Below the pieces are notes generated by a model that saw nothing but the letters and a program-made list of their open reading frames with translations, was not told where the DNA came from and made no database searches. The position numbers were made by a program, and so were the translations under genes. Of a DNA stretch of 64,000 nt, positions 1-9,600 are shown in pieces. Source of the stretch: Ramlibacter algicola (GTDB lineage Bacteria; Pseudomonadota; Gammaproteobacteria; Burkholderiales; Burkholderiaceae_C); contig NZ_JAEDAO010000001.1 in NCBI RefSeq assembly GCF_016641735.1, forward strand, positions 2,046,001 to 2,110,000. Direction: 5' to 3'. How positions within the stretch are numbered: position 1 is the first letter of the stretch; the number at the start of each line of letters is the position of its first letter.

Positions 1-113
1 AGGGCGCGGGCCTGGCCGGTGGTGGTGCGGCCGGCGCGGCGGACGAAACTGCGGATGGTGCGGGGGTGGGCGACGCCTTCGGGCGTCGGTGCGGGAGCGG
101 CGGGATCGGTCAC
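1..113 (-). CDS. trmB: tRNA (guanine-N7-)-methyltransferase, N-terminal fragment
   Basis: Only the first 37 codons lie inside the window; the gene runs off the left edge. The translation begins GTG-ACC-GAT and contains the segment [15 protein letters not shown], which is the conserved N-terminal stretch of TrmB, the enzyme that methylates G46 of tRNA at N7 using S-adenosylmethionine. The catalytic domain is outside the window. The GTG start shares the tetranucleotide GTGA with the stop of gluQ upstream, so the two genes are probably translationally coupled. The call rests on a short conserved segment plus this tight coupling to another tRNA-modification gene. Confidence 0.8.
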   Translation of the reverse strand, partial: MTDPAAPAPTPEGVAHPRTIRSFVRRAGRTTTGQARA

Positions 114-985
114 GGCGCGGATTGTAGGAAGGGCCACGCGCGCACCCAGGCGGCGAGCGCGTCCGTGACCGTGCCGCGTTGCACCGGCAAGCCCAGCACG
201 GCCGCGGCGGCGTTCAGCACTTGCAGGGGCTCGGCCGTGTCGATCGCCACGGCGCCGTTCTGCTTCGACAGCTTCTCGCCGTCCGCGGCCAGCACCAGCG
301 GCGTGTGCAGGTAGCTGGGTGTGGGAACGCCGAGCGCTCGTTGCAGCAGCACCTGCCGCGGCGTGTTGTCGGCGAGGTCTTCGCCACGGACGACGTGCGT
401 GATGCGCTGGTCGGCATCGTCGACGACCACGGCGAGCTGGTAGGCCCACAGCCCGTCCGCGCGGCGCAGCACGAAGTCACCGACCTCGCGTTCGACGTCC
501 TGCGCCTGTGTCCCGAGCCGGCGGTCGGTCCACGCCACGGTGCCTGGCGGTACGCGCAGCCGCCAGGCGCGCGGCTCGCGCCCGTGCAGGCCGTCGCGGC
601 AGGTGCCCGGGTAGGGCGCTTCCCGGCCGCGCACGCGCGGTCGCCCTTGCGCGGCGAGCGCCTCCTCGATGTCCTTGCGCGAACAGGCACAGGGGTAAGC
701 ACGCTGCGCGGCCACGAGGCGATCGAGCGCGTCGCGGTAGAGCGCTTCCCGCTGCGATTGCCACTGCGGCGGTTCGTCGGGAAGCAGCCCGCAGGCAGCG
801 AGCTGCTGGAGGATGACGTGATCGGCGCCCGCCACGCAGCGTGGCGTGTCGACGTCCTCGATGCGCACCAGCCAGGTCCCGCCGTGTGCTCGGGCATCGA
901 TCCAGCTGGCCAGTGCCGCCACCATCGAGCCCGCATGCAGCGGCCCGGTGGGCGAGGGCGCGAAGCGCCCCCGGTAGAGGCTCAT
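110..985 (-). CDS. gluQ: Glutamyl-Q tRNA(Asp) synthetase
   Basis: The 291-residue protein is a truncated paralogue of glutamyl-tRNA synthetase that loads glutamate onto the queuosine base of tRNA(Asp). It has the class I core without an anticodon-binding domain. Near the N-terminus [14 protein letters not shown] carries the HIGH-like signature, and GEKLSKQNG near residue 235 is the KMSKS equivalent. A CACSRK motif followed by a cysteine in PGTC fits the zinc site of GluQRS proteins. Length matches the family (about 290-310 residues). The ATG at 985 overlaps the stop of the upstream FAD oxidoreductase (ATGA), and the stop overlaps the trmB start. The frame stays open further upstream, but that extension is antisense-like, and the conserved N-terminus fixes this start. 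Confidence 0.95.
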   Translation of the reverse strand: MSLYRGRFAPSPTGPLHAGSMVAALASWIDARAHGGTWLVRIEDVDTPRCVAGADHVILQQLAACGLLPDEPPQWQSQREALYRDALDRLVAAQRAYPCACSRKDIEEALAAQGRPRVRGREAPYPGTCRDGLHGREPRAWRLRVPPGTVAWTDRRLGTQAQDVEREVGDFVLRRADGLWAYQLAVVVDDADQRITHVVRGEDLADNTPRQVLLQRALGVPTPSYLHTPLVLAADGEKLSKQNGAVAIDTAEPLQVLNAAAAVLGLPVQRGTVTDALAAWVRAWPFLQSAP

Positions 986-2031
986 CGTGCCAGCGCGGCC
1001 AGCGCCAGTTCCAGCCCCGACACGAACGCGTGCTCGGCGCGGTGGCCCAGGCACCAGTCGCCGCAGGCGCCCAGGCCGAGGCGCGCATCCCACAGGTGCG
1101 GGCGACCCAGCGGCGTGAGCGTCTTCGCGTGGCGCCACAGCTTGACGGCTGTGTGGCTGGGTTCGGCTCGGATGCCGGTGACTTCGGCGAAGGCCTTGCG
1201 CAGCTTGGCTTCCACGCGCTGCGGGTCGTCGCCCGCGTGTTCCTGCGACCAGGCGGGGCTGGCGTGCACGGTCCAGCGCTCGACCGGCCCGCGGCCGGGC
1301 TTGGACGACTCGCGGGCCACCCAGGCCACGCGGTGGTGCGCGCTGAAGGCCGCATTCCAGGCGGGGCCGAGCGCCGTGGCGGCCTGCGGGAACGCCAGCA
1401 TCAGCGTCCAGCACGGCGCGACCTCGATGCCGCGCAGCCGCTCGACGAACGTCGGCGCGAGGCGCGAGCGCTCGAGCACGTCGGCAGCCTGCGAGGCCGG
1501 CGTGGCGAACAGCACGGCGTCGAAGCCGGCGAACACGCGCACGCTGCCGTCGTCGCCCAGCGTCTGCAACTGCCAGCGCGAGGAATCCACCGCGTCGCGT
1601 TCCACGACCTGCACGCGCGTGCCGAGGACCAACGCGCCGGCGTCGGCCAGCGGCGCCGCCCAGGCGCGCGGGAGGGCTTCCATCGCCGGCGTGCCGACCC
1701 AGCGCACCTCGCTGCGATCCGCCGCCTCGGTGATGCGGCCCAACGGATCGACCACGTGCACCGCCGGCGTCGACCAGCGCGCGATCGATTCGGGTACGGT
1801 GCGCAGCGCGGTCTCGAAGCGGGGGTCGCGCACGGTGAACGCCTGCGCGCCGTGGTCGAAGCTGCCGAAAGGCGTCTGCCGGCTGCCCATCCGGCCCCCG
1901 ACCTTGAGTGCCTTCTCGAACACGCGGACCGACGCGCCGGCGCGGGTGAGTGTGCGGGCGCAGGCGATGCCGGCGAGGCCGGCGCCGATGACGGCGACTT
2001 GGGGGGAGGACGGGTTGGGCATCGGGGGCAT
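982..2031 (-). CDS. FAD-dependent oxidoreductase of the renalase/amine oxidase type
   Basis: The protein has up to 349 residues and starts with a dinucleotide-binding motif ([14 protein letters not shown]) followed by the E of [14 protein letters not shown], the typical FAD-binding N-terminus of the amine oxidase/renalase superfamily. The sequence FDHGAQAFT follows, as in small bacterial NAD(P)/FAD proteins of this group. The substrate cannot be told from the sequence. Two starts are possible, ATG at 2031 and ATG at 2022; neither has a clear Shine-Dalgarno sequence. The gene lies 4 bp behind the LysR gene on the same strand and overlaps gluQ by ATGA, so it is probably co-transcribed with both. 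No transmembrane segment or signal peptide is visible, which suggests a cytoplasmic enzyme. Confidence 0.82.
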   Translation of the reverse strand: MPPMPNPSSPQVAVIGAGLAGIACARTLTRAGASVRVFEKALKVGGRMGSRQTPFGSFDHGAQAFTVRDPRFETALRTVPESIARWSTPAVHVVDPLGRITEAADRSEVRWVGTPAMEALPRAWAAPLADAGALVLGTRVQVVERDAVDSSRWQLQTLGDDGSVRVFAGFDAVLFATPASQAADVLERSRLAPTFVERLRGIEVAPCWTLMLAFPQAATALGPAWNAAFSAHHRVAWVARESSKPGRGPVERWTVHASPAWSQEHAGDDPQRVEAKLRKAFAEVTGIRAEPSHTAVKLWRHAKTLTPLGRPHLWDARLGLGACGDWCLGHRAEHAFVSGLELALAALAR

Positions 2032-2035
2032 TGTC

Positions 2036-3001
2036 TCAGCCGAGGAGCACGCCGCTGTGGCGCTCCAGCAGCGCCCGGCGGGTGGCGGGGCTCTCGAGCT
2101 GGTCGAGCCACCACTGCAGGCCGCGCCCGGGGCCCAATGGACCCGTCTCGCGCCACGCATAGCTCATGCGGGCGACGCGCGGCGGGCGGCGCACGCGCTT
2201 GGCCACCAGGCGGCCGCTGGCCAGGAAGGGCCGCGCCATCGGCTCGGGCAGGAACCCCGCGGCGATGCCGCGCAGCTGCACGTCCAGCTTGGCCATCATG
2301 GTCGGGACGGTGAACACGTCCTGGCCGGCCAGCAGCCCGAGCGTGATCGGGCTGCCGCGTTCGGTCGAATCGGCCACGGCCACGGCGCGGTGTTTCTGGA
2401 GTTCCTCGTCGCCGATCGGCTCGGTGGCCGCCGCGAGCGGATGGTGCGGCGCCACCGCGAACACGAAGGGCAGGTCGCCGAGCAACCGGCTCTGCAGGCC
2501 GAGCGTGTTGCCGGGCTCCAGGGCGACGCCGAGCGCCAGGTCGGCGTGCCCTTCCGCCATCGCGTGCAGCGTGCCCGACAGCGACTCGTCGCGCAGGCGC
2601 AGCCGCGTCTGCGGCGCGACCTCGAAGAAGGCCTGCGCCAGTTCCAGCATCGTCCCGCAGGACACGACGACGTCGACCGCGATGGTCAGTTGCGATTCCC
2701 AGCCGGTGGCCACGCGCCGCACGCGGCTGACCACGGCGTCGACCTCGCCGAGCAGGCGTTCGCCTTCGCGCAGCAGTTCCCGGCCCGCTTCGGTGAGCCG
2801 GGCCTGGCGCGAGGCGCGGTCGAACAGCAGGGCATCCAGCGCGTCCTCGATCTGGCGCACGCGGTAGGTGACCGCGCTGGGGACCAGGCCGAGCTCGCGG
2901 GCCGCGCCGGCAAAGCTGCCCGCGCGCGCCACGGTCTGCAGCAGCGACAGGGCGTCCGGGGTGAGCACGTCACGGGCGGCGGCGGGCATGGCTGGCGGCA
3001 T
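2036..3001 (-). CDS. LysR-family transcriptional regulator
   Basis: This 321-residue protein has an N-terminal winged helix-turn-helix (about residues 13-70, with GSFAGAARELGLVPSAVTYR as the recognition region) and a substrate-binding-like effector domain from about residue 95. That is the standard LysR length and layout. It is divergent from a pirin-DoxX-reductase-pirin cluster that begins about 100 bp away, which makes that cluster its likely target. A perfect palindrome of T-N11-A type overlaps its own start codon, consistent with autoregulation. A second ATG 12 bp downstream (2989) could also serve as the start. The effector is not predictable. The gene probably also reads into the FAD oxidoreductase downstream. 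Confidence 0.92.
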   Translation of the reverse strand: MPPAMPAAARDVLTPDALSLLQTVARAGSFAGAARELGLVPSAVTYRVRQIEDALDALLFDRASRQARLTEAGRELLREGERLLGEVDAVVSRVRRVATGWESQLTIAVDVVVSCGTMLELAQAFFEVAPQTRLRLRDESLSGTLHAMAEGHADLALGVALEPGNTLGLQSRLLGDLPFVFAVAPHHPLAAATEPIGDEELQKHRAVAVADSTERGSPITLGLLAGQDVFTVPTMMAKLDVQLRGIAAGFLPEPMARPFLASGRLVAKRVRRPPRVARMSYAWRETGPLGPGRGLQWWLDQLESPATRRALLERHSGVLLG

Positions 3002-3016
3002 TCAATCTTTTTGAAT
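3000..3016. promoter_or_regulatory. Candidate LysR operator palindrome
   Basis: The arms ATTCAA and TTGAAT are perfect inverted repeats separated by TCTTT. The inner TCAA-N5-TTGA fits the T-N11-A rule for LysR-type binding sites. The palindrome overlaps the start codon of the LysR gene and lies about 90 bp before the pirin gene, where a site controlling both directions would be expected. It is one of the few AT-rich spots in this GC-rich stretch. That it binds the adjacent regulator is inference. Confidence 0.65.
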
Positions 3017-3103
3017 GATGCCATCAACGGCGGGCGGTCCTCGTTCATGGAGGCGGCGCCTACATTGGCAGCCAACGCACACGGCACACGAAAGGAGATC
3101 CCC

Positions 3104-3805
3104 ATGCTCGCCCTGCGACGCTCCTCCGAACGCGGCCATGCCAACCACGGCTGGCTGGACTCGCACCACAGCTTCTCGTTCGCGAACTACTACGATCCCG
3201 AGCACATGGGCTGGGGCAACCTGCGCGTGATCAACGAAGATCGCATCGCGCCGGGCACCGGCTTCGGCACGCACGGCCACCGCGACATGGAGATCATCAG
3301 CTACGTGCTGCAAGGCAACCTGGCGCACAAGGACAGCATGGGGAACGTCAAGGGCATCCCGCCCGGCGACGTGCAGCGCATGAGCGCCGGCACGGGCGTG
3401 CAGCACAGCGAGTTCAACCACGCGCCCAACCAGGTCACGCACTTCCTGCAGATCTGGATCGAGCCCGACCAGCGCGGCATCGCGCCCGGCTACGAGCAGA
3501 AGACCTTTGCCGACGCCGAAAAGCGCGGCAAGCTGCGCCTCGTGGCGTCGCCGGATGCGGCCGAGGGCTCGGTGACGATCCACGCCGATGCGCGCCTGTA
3601 CGCCGGCCTGTTCGATGGCGACGAGAGTGCGCAGCTGCAGATCGCCACCGGCCGCAAGGGCTACGTGCACCTGGTGCGTGGCGAACTGGAAGCCAACGGC
3701 CAGCAGCTGCAAGGCGGCGACGCCCTCCTGCTCGACGACGAGACCACCCTGATCCTGCGCAACGGCCGCGACGCCGAAGTGCTGGTGTTCGACCTGCAAC
3801 CCTGA
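3104..3805 (+). CDS. Pirin family protein, YhhW-like (quercetin dioxygenase-type cupin)
   Basis: The 233-residue bicupin begins MLALRRSSERGHANHGWLDS and contains FGTHGHRDMEIISYVL and GTGVQHSEFNH. These carry the His-x-His, His and Glu ligands of the pirin N-terminal cupin. Length and motifs match the E. coli YhhW subgroup, which binds a metal ion and can cleave quercetin in vitro; the physiological substrate is not known. AAAGGAG sits 8 bases before the ATG. It is the first gene of a four-gene cluster (pirin, DoxX, flavodoxin-like reductase, second pirin) divergent from the LysR gene. A longer open frame upstream is rejected because the conserved N-terminus and the ribosome binding site both mark this ATG. 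Confidence 0.93.
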   Translation: MLALRRSSERGHANHGWLDSHHSFSFANYYDPEHMGWGNLRVINEDRIAPGTGFGTHGHRDMEIISYVLQGNLAHKDSMGNVKGIPPGDVQRMSAGTGVQHSEFNHAPNQVTHFLQIWIEPDQRGIAPGYEQKTFADAEKRGKLRLVASPDAAEGSVTIHADARLYAGLFDGDESAQLQIATGRKGYVHLVRGELEANGQQLQGGDALLLDDETTLILRNGRDAEVLVFDLQP

Positions 3806-3830
3806 CCCCGCCAAACCAAAGGAGACGACC

Positions 3831-4295
3831 ATGGCAACGACGACCACCCCGACCGCGTCCTTCGTGACGACCCCCGCCCAGGACCTCGCGACCCTCCTCG
3901 GGCGCGTGCTGATCGCCTGGCTGTTCATCCCCGCCGGCTGGGGCAAGATCGCCGGCTTCTCCGGGGTCGTGGGCTACATCGCGTCCAAGGGCGTGCCGAT
4001 GCCGGAGGTGTGCGCGGCCCTCGCCATCGGCGCCGAACTCGGCCTCGGGCTGCTGCTGCTCGTCGGCTACCAGGCGCGCTGGGCCGCGCTGGGCCTGGCC
4101 ATCTTCGTGGCCGTGATCACGCCGATCTTCCACAACTTCTGGGCCGCCCCCGAAGCGGCACGGATGATGCAGACGCAGGCCTTCTGGAAGAACATCGCGG
4201 TGGTCGGTGGCCTGCTGGTCCTGTGGGCGTTCGGCCCGGGCGGCTGGAGCATCGACGGCCGCCGGGGCAACGCGGGCCGCGCCGCGTACGCCTGA
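3831..4295 (+). CDS. DoxX family membrane protein
   Basis: The 154-residue protein has four hydrophobic segments (about residues 25-45, 55-80, 85-105 and 120-140). The DoxX signature LIAWLFIPAGWGKI is in the first, and the end of the third helix reads FVAVITPIFHNFW. DoxX proteins are small inner-membrane proteins often found beside redox or thiol-stress genes; a defined reaction is known for only a few of them. AAAGGAG lies before the ATG, 25 bp after the pirin stop, so it belongs to the same operon. A membrane partner for quinone or thiol redox chemistry fits the neighbouring flavodoxin-like reductase, but this is inference. Confidence 0.9.
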   Translation: MATTTTPTASFVTTPAQDLATLLGRVLIAWLFIPAGWGKIAGFSGVVGYIASKGVPMPEVCAALAIGAELGLGLLLLVGYQARWAALGLAIFVAVITPIFHNFWAAPEAARMMQTQAFWKNIAVVGGLLVLWAFGPGGWSIDGRRGNAGRAAYA

Positions 4296-4334
4296 GTTCG
4301 CGATCGACGACAAGAGCCCAGGGAGCGCCCGCGC

Positions 4335-4892
4335 ATGACCGACATCGTGATCGTCTACCACTCCGGCTACGGCCACACGCAGCGCCTGGCGCAGGCCGTG
4401 GCCGACGGCGCGGGCGGCCGCCTGCTCGCCATCGACGCCGACGGCAACCTGCCGGCCGGCGGCTGGGACGAGCTGCAGGCCGCCGACGCGATCATCTTCG
4501 GCTCGCCCACGTACATGGGCAGCGTGAGCTGGCAGTTCAAGAAGTTCGCCGACGCCTCGTCGAAAGCGTGGTTCGGCCAACAGTGGAAGGACAAGATCGC
4601 CGCCGGCTTCACCAACAGCGCGGGCATGAACGGCGACAAGTTCAACACGCTGGTGACCCTGTTCACGCTGGCGATGCAGCATTCGATGGTCTGGGTCAGC
4701 CAGGGATTGATGCCCAGCCAGATGAAGGCGTCGAAACGCGACGACGTGAACTACCTCGTGTCGTACGGCGGTGCCATCGCGACTTCGCCAGCCGACGCGG
4801 GCGCGGATGCGATGTCCGCCGGCGACCTCGAGACCGCGCGCCTGTTCGGCCGGCGCGTGGCCGAGGTCACGGCGCGGTTCCGGAAGGCCTGA
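4335..4892 (+). CDS. Flavodoxin-like NAD(P)H:quinone oxidoreductase
   Basis: The 185-residue protein starts with a flavodoxin fold: VIVYHSGYGHTQRLAQAV is the FMN phosphate-binding loop, and FGSPTYMGSVSWQFKKF is the second FMN contact seen in WrbA/NADPH-quinone reductases. It is slightly shorter than WrbA (about 198 residues). It would be a cytoplasmic two-electron quinone or flavin reductase. It sits in the pirin-DoxX cluster, 39 bp after the DoxX gene and 4 bp before the second pirin gene. Redox detoxification under control of the divergent LysR regulator is the simplest reading. The exact substrate is open. Confidence 0.88.
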   Translation: MTDIVIVYHSGYGHTQRLAQAVADGAGGRLLAIDADGNLPAGGWDELQAADAIIFGSPTYMGSVSWQFKKFADASSKAWFGQQWKDKIAAGFTNSAGMNGDKFNTLVTLFTLAMQHSMVWVSQGLMPSQMKASKRDDVNYLVSYGGAIATSPADAGADAMSAGDLETARLFGRRVAEVTARFRKA

Positions 4893-4896
4893 AACC

Positions 4897-5790
4897 ATGG
4901 CCGGCGTGCTGCAACTCGCGGGCCACGAGAAGGACCTGGGCGGCGGCTTCAAGGTGCGGCGGCTGCTGCCCGCGGTGCAGCGGCGCAGCGTCGGCCCCTT
5001 CGTGTTCTTCGACCACTTCGGTCCCGTGACCGAGCGGCCGCAGGACAACCACGACGTGCGGCCGCATCCGCACATCGGGTTGGCGACGGTGACCTACCTG
5101 TTCGAGGGCGCGATGCAGCATCGCGACAGCCTGGGCAGCGCGCAGCGCATCGAGCCCGGTGCCATCAACTGGATGACCGCCGGCTCGGGCATCGTGCATT
5201 CCGAGCGCAAGCCCGACGACCTGCGCGGTCGCGAGTACGCCAACCACGGCCTGCAGTTGTGGGTCGCGCTGCCGGCGGACAAGGAGGAGGCCGCCGCGAC
5301 CTTCGTCCACACGCCGGGCGTCGCGATTCCTGAATTGCAGGTGGACGGCGCGCAGGTCCGCGTGCTGGTGGGTGACGCGTTCGGCGCCCGGTCGCCGGTC
5401 GAAGCGGCCTCGCCGACGCTGTACCTCGATGTGCAACTGCAAGGCGGGGCGTTCACGCTGCCGCCAGTGGCGGAGGAGATGGCGATCTACGTCGTCGCCG
5501 GGTCGCCGCGCCTGGACGGCGAGCCGCTGCCGGCGCAGCGCATGGCGGTGCTTGGTCCGCGCGCCACGGCGCGCATCGAAGCCGATGGCCCGGCACGCTT
5601 CGTCGTGGTCGGTGGCGAGCCGGTCGGCCCGCGCTACATGTGGTGGAACTTCGTCTCCAGCCGAAAGGACCGCATCCTCGCGGCCAGCGCCGACTGGGAG
5701 CAGGGCCGCTTCGGCACGGTGCCGCACGATGACCAGGAATTCATCCCGCTGCCGCCGACGCGATTCACGCCGCCCGAGCCGATGTCCTGA
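4897..5790 (+). CDS. Pirin family protein (second copy, long form)
   Basis: The 297-residue protein is a classical pirin, distinct from the shorter paralogue at 3104. It has GPFVFFDHFGP, then RPHPHIGLATVTYLFEG with the metal-binding His-x-His, then GSGIVHSER. A C-terminal cupin ends in an EPVGPRYMWWNFVSS segment typical of pirins. The start ATG lies 4 bp after the stop of the reductase gene; longer upstream frames overlap that gene and are not conserved. Having two divergent pirins in one cluster suggests non-redundant roles. The reaction is unknown. Confidence 0.92.
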   Translation: MAGVLQLAGHEKDLGGGFKVRRLLPAVQRRSVGPFVFFDHFGPVTERPQDNHDVRPHPHIGLATVTYLFEGAMQHRDSLGSAQRIEPGAINWMTAGSGIVHSERKPDDLRGREYANHGLQLWVALPADKEEAAATFVHTPGVAIPELQVDGAQVRVLVGDAFGARSPVEAASPTLYLDVQLQGGAFTLPPVAEEMAIYVVAGSPRLDGEPLPAQRMAVLGPRATARIEADGPARFVVVGGEPVGPRYMWWNFVSSRKDRILAASADWEQGRFGTVPHDDQEFIPLPPTRFTPPEPMS

Positions 5791-5825
5791 CCACCCTTCG
5801 TCGCCCCCGCGGAACGTAGGCACTG

Positions 5826-5908
5826 CCCCCCGCGTAGGCGGGGGCGGGGACCCATCGCTTTCCTGTGGTGCTGAAGAGAGAGCGATGGATTCCCGCCTTC
5901 GCGGGAAT
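5826..5908. repeat. Composite hairpin repeat (REP-like), copy 1
   Basis: Three inverted repeats occur in series in the convergent gap between the second pirin gene and trhO. The first is CCCCCGC (5827-5833) with GCGGGGG (5838-5844). The second is CCATCGCT (5852-5859) with AGCGATGG (5881-5888). The third is ATTCCCGC (5889-5896) with GCGGGAAT (5901-5908). The last ends in GGAATGAC, shared in reverse with the element at 10167-10252. Such intergenic GTCATTCC hairpins are widespread in Burkholderiales genomes. It may act as a bidirectional transcription stop, though it has no U-tract. Confidence 0.75.
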
Positions 5909-5914
5909 GACGGG

Positions 5915-6649
5915 TCAACGCAGCGGCGCCAGGTCGGGGTCCAGCGCCTCGCGCTCGTCGAACACGAAGCACGCCCCGTGGTAGTGGGCACTGCCCGCTT
6001 CCTCGAAGTAGCGCAGGATGCCCCCTTCGAGCTGGTACACGTGGTCCAGGCCGGCCTGCTGCATGACCAGCGCGGCCTTCTCGCAGCGGATGCCGCCGGT
6101 GCAATAGCTCACCACCGTCTTGCCTGCCAGCTCCTGCTGGTGCTCGCGCAGCGCCTGCGGGAAGTCGCCGAACTTGCGCAACCGCCAGTCGATGGCGCCG
6201 TCGAAGCTGCCATGGTCCACCTCGAACGCGTTGCGCGTGTCCAGCGTGACGACAGGCCGGCCTTCATCGTCGTGGCCCTGGTCCAGCCAGCGGCGCAGTG
6301 TCGACGCATCGATGGCGGGTGCGCGGTGGTCCGCCGGGCGGATCAGCGGATGGTCCATGCGGATGATCTCGCGCTTGACCTTCACCAGCAGCTTGCGGAA
6401 CGGCTGCGCCTGCGACCAGCTGCGCTTGACGTCGAGGGCTGCCAGGCCCGGCTGCGCACGGATCGTGTCGAGCAGCGCGTCGACCTGCGCGGCAGCGCCG
6501 GCCAGCACGAGGTTGATGCCTTCGGGGGCGAGGAGGATGGTGCCCTTGAGGCCGAGATCTCGCGCCGTGGGCAGCAGCAGGTCGCGCAAGGTGTGCGGAT
6601 CGCGCACGTCCGTGAACAGGTAGCCGGAGACGTTCAGGACCGCTTGCAC
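5915..6649 (-). CDS. trhO: tRNA uridine(34) hydroxylase, rhodanese-type
   Basis: The 244-residue protein matches TrhO (YceA), which makes 5-hydroxyuridine at the wobble position of certain tRNAs in an oxygen-dependent reaction. It has the N-terminal UPF0176 domain (LKGTILLAPEGINLVLAG) and a rhodanese domain whose active-site loop reads CTGGIRCEKA, with the catalytic cysteine at about residue 184. The start is a GTG; an in-frame TAA four codons upstream rules out a longer version. The protein is shorter than E. coli YceA (about 350 residues) because it lacks the C-terminal extension, as in many betaproteobacteria. It is divergent from dnaE across 50 bp. Confidence 0.92.
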   Translation of the reverse strand: MQAVLNVSGYLFTDVRDPHTLRDLLLPTARDLGLKGTILLAPEGINLVLAGAAAQVDALLDTIRAQPGLAALDVKRSWSQAQPFRKLLVKVKREIIRMDHPLIRPADHRAPAIDASTLRRWLDQGHDDEGRPVVTLDTRNAFEVDHGSFDGAIDWRLRKFGDFPQALREHQQELAGKTVVSYCTGGIRCEKAALVMQQAGLDHVYQLEGGILRYFEEAGSAHYHGACFVFDEREALDPDLAPLR

Positions 6650-6699
6650 CCGTGGATTTTACGCAGGGGCGCGCGTGCCCCGCTCCGTAGAATGACCGC

Positions 6700-9600
6700 A
6701 TGTTCGTCCACCTGCGCCTGCACACCGAGTTCTCCATCGTCGACGGCACCAACCGCATCGACGACGTCGTGGAGGCGGCGGCGAAGGACGGCCAGCCCGC
6801 GCTGGCCATCACCGACCTGAACAACCTGTTCGGGGCCATCAAGTTCTACAAGGCCGCGCGCGGCGCGGGCGTCAAGCCGCTGGTGGGCGCCGAGCTGCTG
6901 CTGCAGGGGCTGGGCACCGATGTCGCCGCGCTCTCGCGCGTGCTGGTGCTGGTGCAGAACCGCGCCGGCTACCTGAACCTGTGTGAATTGCTCGCGCGGG
7001 CGTGGACGCAGAACGTCGTGCGCGCGCAGGCCGTCTGCAAGCTCGAATGGCTGCGCGAGTTGGGCGAGGGCCTGATCCTGCTGTCGGGCGCGCAAGCCGG
7101 CCCGGTCGGGCAGGCGCTGCTGCAAGGCGACACCGCGCGTGCCAGCCAGGTGGCGCTGGAACTCGCGTCGGTGTTCCCGCACCGCTTCTACCTGGAACTG
7201 CAGCGCGCCGGCCGCGCCGACGACGAGCAGCACGTCGCCGCCGCCGTGCAGCTGGCGGCCAACCTGAAGCTGCCGGTCGTCGCGACGCACCCGGTCCAAT
7301 TCACCGGCCCGGATGACTACGAGGCGCACGAGGCGCGCGTGTGCATTTCGGAAGGCGAGATCCTGGGCAACCCGCGGCGCGTGCGCAAGTTCACGCGCGA
7401 GCAGTGGTTCAAGCCGGCCGCCGACATGGCCGCGCTGTTTGCCGACGTGCCGTCGGCCGTCGCGAACACGCTGGAAGTGGCCAAGCGCTGCAACCTGGTG
7501 CTGGAACTGGGCAAGCCGCGCCTGCCCGACTTCCCGACGCCCAACGGCATGCCGATCGAGGAGTACTTCCGGCATGCCTCGCACGAAGGCCTGCAGGAGC
7601 GGCTGCTGCAGCTGTACCCGGACCCCGCCGCGCGCGAGAAGGAGACGCCGCGCTACGTGCAGCGGCTGGAATTCGAGATCGGGACGATCCTGAAGATGGG
7701 GTTCCCGGGCTACTTCCTGATCGTGGGCGACTTCATCAACTGGGCCAAGAACCACGGCTGCCCGGTGGGGCCGGGCCGGGGGTCCGGCGCCGGCTCGCTG
7801 GTGGCGTACGCGCTGAAGATCACGGACCTCGACCCGCTGCAATACAACCTGCTGTTCGAGCGCTTCCTGAACCCCGAGCGGGTGTCGATGCCCGACTTCG
7901 ACATCGACTTCTGCCAGGCCAACCGCGACCGCGTCATCGAGTACGTCAAGGACAAGTACGGCCGCGACGCGGTGTCGCAGATCGCCACCTTCGGCACCAT
8001 GGCCGCGCGCGCGGCCATCCGCGACGTCGGCCGCGTGCTGGACATGAGCTACACGTTCTGCGACGGCATCAGCAAGCTGATCCCGAACAAGCCCGGCACC
8101 CACGTCACCATCGCCGATGCGATCGGGCAGGAGCCGATCCTGGCCGAGCGGCTGGATCGCGAGGACGAGGTCAAGACGCTGCTGCACTTCGCGCAGAAGC
8201 TCGAAGGCATGACGCGCAACGTCGGCATGCACGCCGGCGGCGTGCTGATCGCGCCAGGCAAGCTCACCGACTTCACGCCGCTGTACCAGCAGCCAGGCAG
8301 CGATTCGGCGGTGAGCCAGTACGACAAGGACGACGTGGAAGCCGCCGGCCTGGTGAAGTTCGACTTCCTGGGCCTGGCGACGCTCACCATCCTGGAGATC
8401 GCCAAGGAATTCATCCAGGCCCGCCACAAGGGCCAGGAGAACTTCGCGTTCGAGGCCATCCCGCTGACCGATGCCGCGACCTACAAGCTGTTCGCGGACG
8501 GCAAGACCGAGGCGGTGTTCCAGTTCGAATCACGCGGCATGCAGGGCATGCTTCGCGACGCGCGCCCGACGCGCCTGGAGGACCTGATCGCGCTGAACGC
8601 GCTGTACCGTCCCGGCCCGATGGACCTGATCCCCAGCTTCGTGGCGCGCAAGCACGGCCGCGAAGAGGTGGAGTACCCGCACCCGCTGGTGGCGGACATG
8701 CTCTCGGAGACCTACGGGATCATGGTCTACCAGGAGCAGGTGATGCAGACCGCGCAGATCCTGGGCGGCTACACGCTCGGCGGCGCCGACCTGCTGCGCC
8801 GCGCGATGGGCAAGAAGAAGGCCGAGGAGATGGCCAAGCACCGCGAGATCTTCCGCGAAGGTGCTGCGAAGAACGGCATCTCCACGGGGAAGGCGGACGA
8901 GATCTTCGACCTGATGGAGAAGTTCGCGGGCTACGGCTTCAACAAGTCGCACGCCGCCGCGTACTCCCTGCTGGCCTACCACACGGGCTGGCTGAAGGTG
9001 CACTACACGGCCGAGTTCTTCTGCGCGAACATGACCGTGGAAATGGACAACACCGACAAGCTGAAGGTGTTGTTCGAGGACGCGATCAAGAACTTCGGGC
9101 TCACCTTCGAGCCGCCCGACGTCAACCGCGGCAACTACCGCTTCGAGCCGGTCACGGACAAGGTGATCCGCTACGGGCTGGGCGCCGTCAAGGGCACCGG
9201 CCAGGCCGCCATCGAGGCCATCGTGCGTGCGCGGGAGGAGGGCGGCGCGTTCTGCAGCCTGTACGACTTCTGCGTGCGCGTGGATCGCACGCGCATCAAC
9301 AAGCGCACGGTCGAAGCGCTGATCAAGGCCGGCGCCTTCGATTCGCTGCAGCTCAATCGCGCGTCGCTCGTCGCGTCCATCGACCGCGCCTTCGATTTCG
9401 CCAATGCGCAGGAAGCCAACGCGCACCAGGGCGGACTGTTCGACATGGGCGATTCGCACGCGGCCAGCACGCAGGAGCCGCCGCTGGTCGAGGCCATGCC
9501 CTGGGGCGTGAAGGAACGCCTCACGTACGAGAAGACGGCGGTCGGCTTCTACCTGTCGGGCCACCTGTTCGACGAGGTCGCGCTGGAGGTGCGCCGCTTC

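Noticed and set aside
179..3103. Long plus-strand frame continuing upstream of the first pirin
   Set aside because: It is antisense to gluQ, the FAD enzyme and the LysR gene; the pirin N-terminus and AAAGGAG fix the start at 3104.
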